Shown here in pieces: positions 1-5,983 of a DNA stretch of 6,490 bases. This DNA comes from Candidatus Kaiserbacteria bacterium. Lineage in GTDB: Bacteria; Patescibacteria; Paceibacteria; UBA9973; UBA2100. The number at the start of each line of letters is the position of its first letter. The stretch's first letter is position 1. A program made the translations under genes and the position numbers. Location of the stretch: contig NVTG01000074.1 of NCBI GenBank assembly GCA_002401495.1, positions 1 through 6,490 of the forward strand. Direction: 5' to 3'. The notes beneath the pieces are model-generated. The model was not told where the DNA came from, made no database searches, and saw nothing but the letters and a program-made list of their open reading frames with translations.

Positions 1-808
1 AAATTTAAATAAAAGTGAGCCTCCAGTTTTAAAGTCCTATAGTTCAGCTAAAGATTTTATCAAAGATAGTTTTAATTTTATCAAAAGTAAAAACCCCTCT
101 TTTTCGCTAAGAGCTTTCGGCAAAAAATTAGAAATACCTGTTTCCACACTTTCCTCCTACATCAACGGAAACTCTAGCCTTTCCCTAGATCAAGTCATTA
201 AGTTTATCGACTACTTCAAATTCTCCGAGAAAGAAATTGAAAATTTTTTGATAGTGGTGGCCATTGAGCGAAATAGTACCTTTTCAAAAACAGGAATGAG
301 TTCTCAGCTTCAAACTATAGAGTCCCGTCTTCCGGATCGGGAAGTATACGATTACTTGAAGAACCTCGAGCCTGCTCGAGAGTTCCGCTACGGCATCAAA
401 AACGCAATGACTTTTCGTGTGTTAATGTTCTTCCGTGATAAGGTGACAAAAAAACCTTCACCTCACTTTTTGGACAAGTACTTTTCTGCCGAACATCAAA
501 TTGCCAGTATTGGTCATTTCTACAAAAAAGCAAACGGATACTACCAGTCCTTTTTGGAGCGTGGCTTCGATAGGAATGCAAAATTAGAATGCTTATCGGA
601 ATCTAATCGGAATTTAGCTGTAATTTTTGACGGCCAAGGATTTCCAACGATTGAAAACTTTACGATTTCAATTCTTCACTCGAAAGAACTTGTGTTCGGG
701 AAACTGATCTTCAACAACAAATCAGTTACTATAATAGGGAAAAAAGTTGACCCGACCTCCCCTAAGTACCCGGAACAAAAATACTTTGTAGAATTTCCAC
801 GTCTCTAA
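1..808 (+). CDS. TIGR02147/DUF4423-like helix-turn-helix protein, 5' end outside window
   Basis: The frame is open from base 2 to the TAA at 806-808, giving 268 visible residues with no in-frame ATG or GTG. The first possible start, a TTG at 248, lies after a well-formed N-terminal domain, so the true start is upstream of the window. Visible residues 13-90 match the N-terminal pattern of the TIGR02147 family: a 'YSSAKDFIKD' opening, then 'NPSFSLRAFGKKLEIPVSTLSSYING', where SLRAFGKKL and STLSSYING would be the two helices of a lambda-repressor-like HTH. A helical segment ending in 'EKEIENFL' follows. The family is abundant in Bdellovibrio and Fibrobacter and is presumed to regulate transcription; its target and ligand are unknown. 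The C-terminal part (about 170 residues, ending in a beta-rich stretch with 'YFVEFPRL') is not the C-terminus I remember for the family, so it may be a divergent branch. The next gene has the same direction but is separated by a likely terminator. Family call good, function inferred. Confidence 0.75.
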   Translation, partial: NLNKSEPPVLKSYSSAKDFIKDSFNFIKSKNPSFSLRAFGKKLEIPVSTLSSYINGNSSLSLDQVIKFIDYFKFSEKEIENFLIVVAIERNSTFSKTGMSSQLQTIESRLPDREVYDYLKNLEPAREFRYGIKNAMTFRVLMFFRDKVTKKPSPHFLDKYFSAEHQIASIGHFYKKANGYYQSFLERGFDRNAKLECLSESNRNLAVIFDGQGFPTIENFTISILHSKELVFGKLIFNNKSVTIIGKKVDPTSPKYPEQKYFVEFPRL

Positions 809-840
809 CCAAAAATCTGTTTTTTAGCGAAGAGTTCTAT

Positions 841-867
841 AGCGTTCAAAATCCTGAACACTTTTTT
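841..867 (+). terminator. Likely intrinsic terminator of the HTH gene
   Basis: The arms AGCGTTCA (841-848) and TGAACACT (855-862) pair over eight positions with one C/A mismatch, closing a six-base loop. A run of six T (862-867) follows directly. It lies 33 bases after the stop codon of the HTH gene. The stem is AT-rich, so termination may be only partial, and the serine hydrolase gene downstream could receive some read-through. Confidence 0.5.
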
Positions 868-952
868 GACTAGAGCCAAGTTATCAATTGTCTAACGAAC
901 ATATTTTAGTTATTTCCGAAGCACTGTGCCATTCAAAAAATTGTGCTAAAAA

Positions 953-957
953 AGGAG
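953..957 (+). promoter_or_regulatory. Shine-Dalgarno site fixing the serine hydrolase start
   Basis: AGGAG lies five bases before the ATG at 963. It selects this ATG over the in-frame TTG at 888, which would add 25 residues without signal-peptide character in front of the leader. Confidence 0.8.
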
Positions 958-962
958 AACAA

Positions 963-2582
963 ATGAGAAAAAAAACAGCGATCATACTTGGTCTATTTTT
1001 TATTATTCTTATTTCAATAAATTCAATTGCTGAGAACAAATCAGGAACCTTGGTCAATGAAGTTACTAGGAAAGTCTCGGATCTCTATGATCTTAAGAAA
1101 TCAGAATTTAGTGGAATGGCCTATTCCATTTTCAATTCTCAAGGGATTTTACATTCTGAAGGTTTCGGAACCTCTTCCTGGTTGCATGGCAAAATCATCG
1201 CACCCGACAAGAGCCAATTTCGCTTTTCATCGATTTCAAAATTGGTGACGACCGTGGCTGTCGCCCAACTGGTCCAGTCCGGAGTTCTATCGCTGAATAC
1301 TTCAATCACTGATATTCAGGGAGTTGCGTTTATCGACTACCTACGCAAAAATGAAACACCTGAACGGCTAAAAAAATGGAGTAAGATAGAAATTAAACAT
1401 CTATTGTCTCATCAGGCCGGAATTTCAAAAGATCTTCCTGGTGCAAGAATTTTTTGGAATAGTGATTCACTGCTTGATAATTCCTATCCTTCGTTCAAAA
1501 CCTTTAGAAGAGGACTCTTGAAAACCGAATTTATATACCCTGCCGGCGCCACCGAAGGCGCAGTAAAATACTCAAACTTAGGCATGAACCTCTTAGCAAG
1601 AATTATCGAAGGCTTAAATCGAGAGAATTTAAGTTTTCCTCAGTATGTCAAAAAACACATTTTCAGCCCTCCCGGAATGAATAGAAGTGCTTTCAATGTA
1701 AGTCCCCAGAATCATGCTAATTTAGTGACCGGATACGGCACTCACCAACCGGGCACTGGTCCACTTAAAATTCCTCATGTTTTTGACGTATCCTCTTACG
1801 ATGGTTCAATTGGCATAGCTGCCCCAGTCAATGACATGGCCAAGTTAGGAAATCAGTTCTTGAGAGCCACTCTGTTTAAAAAGAACTTGATTTTTAAATC
1901 CGACACAGCAATTCAACAATTTTTATCCCCAATCCCTCACAACTCATTCCTCTCAAAATCGAGAGTTATGGCAAGTGGGCCATTCTGGCGCTTTCGACCA
2001 ATGAATAAACACAACGCGGAAAACCTTTGGCTCGGCTTCACTGGCTTTGGTTACGCTTTTGAATCTATTTTACTGATGAATCCGATATACGATTTTGGAA
2101 TTGTTCTTGCGATCAATTCCACCACAAGCAGCACCTTTTATTTTTGGGATGCTATTGTCAAAATATTAGAAAGTCACAGGCCTGTTCAAGTCGGTCAAAA
2201 AACTAAAAACCTGACAAAGGATGCAAGAATAAATATAGTAAATAGCGAGAACGACTTCCAATTCAATCAGATCGATCGTCAAACGGTGAGTAGAGAACAA
2301 CTACTAAAATTTGAAGGTACTTATCATGCTGACAACTTGTACAAAGGCCCGACTGCAGAAATAAAAATTGATGAAGAGAATGGTCAATTCCACTTAACCT
2401 TTCATGGTCGAAAGTTGATTCCACGAGACATCGATACTGGAAAGTTTCGTTTCGAAAAAGGCCCAGACGTTCTCTTCAATGGCGAACCCGCTGTTTTTCA
2501 AATGGACCCCTCTGGAAATGTTACTAGTGTTGTAATTGCTCACGTCAAAGAACTCAAGTACGTGAATGGGTTGAAAGAATAG
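963..2582 (+). CDS. Exported serine hydrolase, beta-lactamase/class C PBP family
   Basis: Product of 539 residues. The first 23 form a signal peptide: MRKK, a hydrophobic core (about residues 5-20), then an S-I-A cleavage site, so the enzyme should act in the periplasm or outside. Residues about 45-400 are a beta-lactamase superfamily (PF00144) domain. The SxxK motif is S90-I-S-K93 with S90 as the nucleophile, 'LLSHQAGI' (147-154) corresponds to the usual LLSHTSGL block, Y203-S-N205 is the YxN motif, and 'GSIGIAAPVNDMAKLG' (281-296) matches the conserved GG-StarDlarf block. The third motif, normally H/K-T-G, appears as F359-T-G361. Residues about 443-539 form a separate beta-rich domain ('FEGTYHADN' opening), like the lipocalin-like or DUF3471-type tails of family esterases and peptidases. 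Family members hydrolyse beta-lactams, D-amino peptides or esters; the substrate cannot be read from sequence. The start is set by AGGAG at 953. The upstream DNA (868-950) shows no convincing promoter. Confidence 0.9.
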   Translation: MRKKTAIILGLFFIILISINSIAENKSGTLVNEVTRKVSDLYDLKKSEFSGMAYSIFNSQGILHSEGFGTSSWLHGKIIAPDKSQFRFSSISKLVTTVAVAQLVQSGVLSLNTSITDIQGVAFIDYLRKNETPERLKKWSKIEIKHLLSHQAGISKDLPGARIFWNSDSLLDNSYPSFKTFRRGLLKTEFIYPAGATEGAVKYSNLGMNLLARIIEGLNRENLSFPQYVKKHIFSPPGMNRSAFNVSPQNHANLVTGYGTHQPGTGPLKIPHVFDVSSYDGSIGIAAPVNDMAKLGNQFLRATLFKKNLIFKSDTAIQQFLSPIPHNSFLSKSRVMASGPFWRFRPMNKHNAENLWLGFTGFGYAFESILLMNPIYDFGIVLAINSTTSSTFYFWDAIVKILESHRPVQVGQKTKNLTKDARINIVNSENDFQFNQIDRQTVSREQLLKFEGTYHADNLYKGPTAEIKIDEENGQFHLTFHGRKLIPRDIDTGKFRFEKGPDVLFNGEPAVFQMDPSGNVTSVVIAHVKELKYVNGLKE

Positions 2583-2606
2583 TTTTTCCAACCAGATAGA
2601 AAAATA

Positions 2607-2638
2607 CCTGGCCGCAGTAACAAAAATTTGCAGCCAGG
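2607..2638 (-). terminator. Hairpin terminator in the convergent gap
   Basis: CCTGGCCGCA (2607-2616) and TGCAGCCAGG (2629-2638) form a ten-position stem with one mismatch and a 12-base loop. On the minus strand the stem is followed by TATTTTTCTATC, a good U-rich tail, so it most likely ends the sigma/VWA transcript 45 bases after its stop. On the plus strand it is followed only by ATTTACGG, so it would be a weaker terminator for the serine hydrolase gene; dual use is plausible. Confidence 0.7.
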
Positions 2639-2682
2639 ATTTACGGATAAAAATCACTTCCAGAGAACGTTATTTCTTCAAC

Positions 2683-4806
2683 TTACTCTTTTAACTTAAT
2701 GACCCGCTCAACCAATCGAATAAACTCAGCGCGATAGCCTTTACCATCTTCGCCCTTGCCTTCCAGCGCCATTTCTTTGATCGCTGCATAGTCGATATTT
2801 TCTGCATATTGTGACTCTCGCAAAAGCATACCAAAGGCTGCCACCGAAGCTGCAAACTTCATGTCTGTGGAGGCGCTTGGGAATGACTTTGCCTCTCCAG
2901 CCAATGCAATTGAAAACTTCGTACTTTTTTTACTGGTAGGCTCTTTGTAGCGCAACTTTACCGTCAGCCACTCCTTCGACGCATTCTTCAGCCCACCACT
3001 CTTAACGGCAGTAGGAGTCGGCTTGGCCTTAACCTTTTGGTATTTCAGAGTGTCGACCGATGGAGATGGCATGGCGATGCCAGCGGGAACAATTTCATAA
3101 AGCGCAGTCACCGTATGCCCTGCGCCGATCTCACCTGCATCTTTTTTATCGTTGTTAAAATCTTCCTTCTTTAACATACGATTTTCGTAACCGAGCAATC
3201 GGTATCCAGCGACCTTGGCTGGATTGAACTCGACCTGAATTTTAACATCTTTGGCGATCGTTATCAGCGTCCCACCGGCCTGCTCTACCAAAACCTTCTT
3301 GGCCTCGCGGTAGCTGTCAATGTAGGCATAGTTGCCATTGCCCTTGTTGGCGATAGCCTCCATGCGATCATCTTGATAATTACCGCTGCCAAAACCAAGC
3401 ACGGTTAAAAAGACATTCGATTTGGCTTTTTCTTTAATGAGTTTAATCAACTCTTGTTGGTTCGTGGTCCCAACATTGAAATCGCCGTCAGTCGCCAAAA
3501 TAACTCGATTGATTCCGCCTTTGATAAAATTCTGCTGTGCCGTTTTATAGGCCAGTTGAATTCCAGCACCACCATTGGTAGATCCGCCCGACTGCAATCG
3601 ATCAATCGCAGCTAAAATTTCTTCCTTTTGATCGGCACTGGTCGATGGCAGCACCAGCCCAGACGCGCCGGCATAAACGACGATCGCGACATGATCTTTT
3701 TTGCCAAGTTTATCAACTAGAAGTTTTATCCCTTGCTTCACTAGCGGTAGTTTATTTGCAGAACGCATCGAGCCCGAAACATCGAGAAGAAAAACAATAT
3801 TGCTATTTTTTCGATCCTTCCAAGCGATCTCCCGGCCCTTCAAGCCGATTTTAAGTAGCTTATGCTGTTTATTCCAAGGAGAAGTCACCAATTCGGTATG
3901 CACTGCAAAAGGACGTTTGCCCTCAGGTGGTGCATAGCCATAACTGAAGTAGTTCACCATTTCTTCAATTCGCACCGCATTTTTTGGCGGCATTTGATGC
4001 CGACTCAGAAAACGTCTGATATTAGAATAGCTCGCAGTATCGACATCAATGGAGAACGTCGATAGTGGATTCACACTGACTTTTTTAAATCCGTTCTCGA
4101 CGATCTTGGCGTAAGACTCGCGGCCGCGCTCACCCGAGAAACGAACAGGAAGAGGCGACTGAAGATACTGGTCGGCGACCATTTTATTTCCCACATAAAT
4201 GCTCCTCCTTTTCGCTCTTTTGCCGAGCACATCAGACATGTTTTTATCCAAAGCAAGACGCCCTTTACTTGCTCTTCTCCCCTCCATTAAACCAATACTT
4301 TGTGAAGGCGAACCTCCCCGTATATCTACCTGAAACTGCTGCTTAGAATCCTTTTTTGAAACAATCACGGCTGGAGCTTGCACGACCAGACCTTTTCCCA
4401 TTATCTTTGCTTCAACCAACGGCGCAGCCGTCTCTGACTCAATCAAAGCGGTTGTCGGAGCGGTTAATGGAGCAGCAACCTTCTGGAAGTTCGGCAGAAG
4501 CACCATAAAGCTCAACCCGGCAGTAACACCAAGAGGAATCGCCACAGAGAAGAACTTCTTCCATGCAGAAAATCGTCCGAGTTCGGTAGTCACACCTGGG
4601 TCCACGTGAGTGACTGGAAGTTCTTCTTTACTAAACTCCTCTTTTAAAATATCGGACATCAAACCAATTTCTTCGATGGAGCTTTTTAACGCGGCATCAT
4701 TCTGCAATGAACTTTCGAATTCGAGCTGCTCTTCTTCGCTCATTTCGCCGAGTACGTATTCTGTCAATTTTGGATCTTTAATTTCGATTTTCTGTTTAGC
4801 CTTCAT
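2683..4806 (-). CDS. Membrane-anchored YfbK-like VWA protein with anti-sigma-like N-terminus
   Basis: Product of 707 residues. Residues 1-60 are acidic and helical ('DPKLTEYVLGEMSEEEQLEFE'...), the pattern seen at the N-terminus of anti-sigma factors of ECF sigmas, but without the HxxxCxxC zinc motif. One membrane segment follows (about 84-106, WKKFF then a hydrophobic run). Residues 107-235 are a low-complexity linker rich in A, P, K and S. About 238-330 resemble the YfbK-type VWA N-terminal domain (PF12450; 'NPLSTFSIDVDTASYSNIRRFL'). About 335-515 are the VWA domain with an intact MIDAS metal site: D342-x-S344-x-S346, T410 and D440. About 520-705 are a DUF3520-type (PF12034) tail. With one membrane span the VWA part should be periplasmic. 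The ATG at 4806 is chosen because GGAGGT precedes it by four bases; the frame stays open upstream to 4983 only inside the sigma gene. It overlaps the sigma stop by 11 bases, implying coupled translation. Anti-sigma activity is inferred from layout; the VWA/DUF3520 call is firm. Confidence 0.9.
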   Translation of the reverse strand: MKAKQKIEIKDPKLTEYVLGEMSEEEQLEFESSLQNDAALKSSIEEIGLMSDILKEEFSKEELPVTHVDPGVTTELGRFSAWKKFFSVAIPLGVTAGLSFMVLLPNFQKVAAPLTAPTTALIESETAAPLVEAKIMGKGLVVQAPAVIVSKKDSKQQFQVDIRGGSPSQSIGLMEGRRASKGRLALDKNMSDVLGKRAKRRSIYVGNKMVADQYLQSPLPVRFSGERGRESYAKIVENGFKKVSVNPLSTFSIDVDTASYSNIRRFLSRHQMPPKNAVRIEEMVNYFSYGYAPPEGKRPFAVHTELVTSPWNKQHKLLKIGLKGREIAWKDRKNSNIVFLLDVSGSMRSANKLPLVKQGIKLLVDKLGKKDHVAIVVYAGASGLVLPSTSADQKEEILAAIDRLQSGGSTNGGAGIQLAYKTAQQNFIKGGINRVILATDGDFNVGTTNQQELIKLIKEKAKSNVFLTVLGFGSGNYQDDRMEAIANKGNGNYAYIDSYREAKKVLVEQAGGTLITIAKDVKIQVEFNPAKVAGYRLLGYENRMLKKEDFNNDKKDAGEIGAGHTVTALYEIVPAGIAMPSPSVDTLKYQKVKAKPTPTAVKSGGLKNASKEWLTVKLRYKEPTSKKSTKFSIALAGEAKSFPSASTDMKFAASVAAFGMLLRESQYAENIDYAAIKEMALEGKGEDGKGYRAEFIRLVERVIKLKE

Positions 4807-5323
4807 TGCGACCTCCAGACTGTGCCAGTGACTGGCGCAAATTAAGAATCGCCGTGTGTAACAACACGCCGACGTGACTGACTGAGTGACCTGTAACTTC
4901 ACTAATTTCTTTGTATGAAAGTTCTTCTTGAAACTTGAGTCGCAGCACTTCTTGGTACTTCGCCGGCAGACTGTCGACTTCACTCATTATGTTTTTGCTG
5001 GCTTGTTTTTTTTCGAGTGCTTCACTCGGCATCTGTTCGGGACAAGGCAATTGCTCCTCGTCGTTTTCACTTAATGATTCCATTCGGCCCTCCTTACGTA
5101 GGTGATCGATCGCGAGGTTTCGAGTCGTGCGATAAAGCCAGATGCGCAGGGGATTGCCACTCTCAACTTCACCATTTTTCCATAGCCTGAGAAAGCTCTC
5201 CTGAACCACCTCTCGGGCCGGCTCGAGATTGCGCAAAATGCCACGCGCATACCTCGTCAGCGGCCGTTGGTATTTGTCGACCGCTTGCTGGAACCAAAGT
5301 TTGGTGTTTGCCCAAAATTTCAT
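4796..5323 (-). CDS. ECF-type RNA polymerase sigma factor
   Basis: Product of 175 residues, normal size for a group 4 (extracytoplasmic function) sigma factor with only regions 2 and 4. Region 2 spans about residues 18-80: 'RYARGILRNLEPAREVVQES' covers 2.1-2.2 and 'LRIWLYRTTRNLAIDHLRKE' covers 2.3-2.4, which melts and reads the -10. A glutamate-rich linker (about 81-110) follows. Region 4 spans about 111-166, with 'LPAKYQEVLRLKF' and then the helix-turn-helix 'LSYKEISEVTGHSVSHVGVLL' style -35 reader, though the usual arginine-rich recognition helix is here HSVSHVGVLLHTA. The start is ambiguous: GTG-ATG-ATG runs from 5329. The third codon (5323) is preferred because GAGG lies five bases before it; the alternatives add one or two Met. 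It is followed with overlap by the VWA membrane protein, its likely regulator, and preceded by a region with two candidate promoters, one ECF-like and suggesting autoregulation. Target genes are unknown. Confidence 0.9.
   Translation of the reverse strand: MKFWANTKLWFQQAVDKYQRPLTRYARGILRNLEPAREVVQESFLRLWKNGEVESGNPLRIWLYRTTRNLAIDHLRKEGRMESLSENDEEQLPCPEQMPSEALEKKQASKNIMSEVDSLPAKYQEVLRLKFQEELSYKEISEVTGHSVSHVGVLLHTAILNLRQSLAQSGGRNEG
4811..4816 (-). promoter_or_regulatory. Strong Shine-Dalgarno site for the VWA gene, inside the sigma gene
   Basis: GGAGGT on the minus strand lies four bases before the ATG at 4806 and within the last codons of the sigma factor gene. It fixes the start and allows reinitiation by ribosomes ending at the sigma stop codon (4796-4798). 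Confidence 0.85.
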
Positions 5324-5328
5324 CATCA

Positions 5329-5333
5329 CCTCT
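5329..5333 (-). promoter_or_regulatory. Shine-Dalgarno site of the sigma factor gene
   Basis: AGAGG on the minus strand, within the longer anti-SD match GAGGTGAT, overlaps the tandem GTG-ATG-ATG start codons. The spacing (five bases) favours the third codon at 5323. The overlap of the extended SD with the first start codons is unusual and leaves the exact initiation codon open. Confidence 0.65.
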
Positions 5334-5351
5334 TGATCTGTTGTCTGTAAG

Positions 5352-5377
5352 GACGGATGAGGCTCTAGTTTCTTACA
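5352..5377 (-). promoter_or_regulatory. Candidate ECF-type promoter before the sigma gene
   Basis: On the minus strand, TGTAAGA (5377-5371) is followed after 15 bases by CGTC (5355-5352). This resembles known ECF promoters with a TGT-A- type -35 and a CGTC -10 (for example the ECF41 group pattern TGTCACA-N16-CGTC). Transcription would begin near 5345, giving a leader of about 20 bases that contains just the Shine-Dalgarno site. The position is what is expected for autoregulation by the sigma factor encoded downstream. The motif is a visual match, not a computed one. Confidence 0.4.
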
Positions 5378-5501
5378 AAAAAAGTGATTTTTTTAGTCGA
5401 TTTTTGGATTTTTTAATAAAAACAGTGGCTTAGGCAAGGAGCCCGAATTACATCAGGTCAATTTTTGAGACCAAGTCCTAAAGGGCAGCAGATACGAGTA
5501 G

Positions 5502-5515
5502 ACATTTCGAAATGT
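5502..5515. promoter_or_regulatory. 14-bp perfect palindrome, candidate operator
   Basis: ACATTTCGAAATGT reads the same on both strands. It overlaps the distal bases of the candidate -10 at 5514-5519 and covers the expected transcription start, the usual place for a repressor operator. The binding protein is unknown; no regulator gene directly next to it is an obvious candidate. Confidence 0.4.
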
Positions 5516-5542
5516 TATATATCGCTCTCATCTATAGTTCAA
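5514..5542 (-). promoter_or_regulatory. Candidate sigma-70 promoter between response regulator and sigma gene
   Basis: On the minus strand TTGAAC (5542-5537; four of six matches to TTGACA) is separated by exactly 17 bases from TATAAC (5519-5514; five of six matches to TATAAT). It would start a transcript near 5507 that reaches the sigma gene after a leader of about 185 bases. It could supply basal sigma/VWA expression, making the operon independent of the kinase/regulator pair upstream. Confidence 0.5.
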
Positions 5543-5584
5543 ACTTTTGATTCAGCCGTAACAATGATGTCGAAGGGACGAGCC

Positions 5585-5983
5585 CTAAGCGGCATGGGAC
5601 AACAGCCGATCCATCTCTATTTTCAATTTCTCAAAATCTAAAGGTTTTGTAAGATATTTTTTTGCACCAAGATTTTGCGCCTTTGCAATATATTCCTCCT
5701 TTTCATAAGCGCTGATCATAATAGTTTGAATTTTAGGAAAATGTTTTTGAGTTAACTCTAAGAGGTCAAAACCATCCATGATTGGCATATTGATGTCAGA
5801 TAAGATGAGAAGGATCTTTATTTCAGCAGAATGTTCCTCTAAGTAGTTAAAACACTCTTCACCATTTAAAAAGTGGTGAAGCTTATATTTTTTTTGCCGC
5901 ACCTCCGTTTTAAAATAAATTTGAAAAAGTTCATGAATAGCCTCCTCATCTTCAACAATGGCGACTTCAACCAACTTGTTCAT
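5585..5983 (-). CDS. Single-domain response regulator, CheY-like
   Basis: Product of 132 residues made of one receiver (REC, PF00072) domain and nothing else. The acidic pair E11-D12 sits after strand 1 ('VAIVEDEEA'), the phosphoacceptor is D63 in 'LSDINMPIMDGFDLL', the switch Ser/Thr is S91 ('IMISAYE') and the conserved lysine is K113 ('KKYLTKPLDF'). All catalytic positions are intact, so phosphorylation by a kinase is expected. With no DNA-binding or enzymatic output domain it should act by protein-protein contact, as a CheY- or Spo0F-like relay would. The ATG at 5983 is chosen over the TTG two codons upstream because GGGAG (5990-5994) lies six bases before it. It overlaps the kinase gene by 17 bases, so the two are translated together and are very likely cognate partners. 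The sigma gene lies about 260 bases downstream on the same strand; no clear terminator is visible between them. Confidence 0.9.
   Translation of the reverse strand: MNKLVEVAIVEDEEAIHELFQIYFKTEVRQKKYKLHHFLNGEECFNYLEEHSAEIKILLILSDINMPIMDGFDLLELTQKHFPKIQTIMISAYEKEEYIAKAQNLGAKKYLTKPLDFEKLKIEMDRLLSHAA

Noticed and set aside
248..808. TTG at 248 as start of the first gene
   Set aside because: The same frame is open upstream to base 2 and encodes a convincing HTH domain there, so the TTG is an internal leucine codon.
866..894. TTGACT at 866 as -35 of a promoter for the serine hydrolase
   Set aside because: It overlaps the T-run of the terminator, and the hexamer at 17-base spacing (TGTCTA) is a poor -10; the alternative pair TTGTCT/TATTTC at 888/911 is also weak.
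888..962. TTG-initiated N-terminal extension of the serine hydrolase
   Set aside because: It would bury the signal peptide behind 25 polar residues, while the ATG at 963 has a well-placed AGGAG.
3645..4065. Overlapping plus-strand open frames opposite the VWA gene
   Set aside because: They are antisense shadows of a conserved domain-coding region, without Shine-Dalgarno sites or recognisable protein features.
4807..4983. 59-residue N-terminal extension of the VWA protein
   Set aside because: It lies entirely inside the sigma factor gene, is Cys/Lys-rich without family similarity, and the ATG at 4806 has GGAGGT four bases before it.
5427..5443. GGCT...AGCC hairpin followed on the minus strand by a T-rich stretch, as an attenuator
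   Set aside because: Only four base pairs are secure around a nine-base loop, too weak to call in an AT-rich region.
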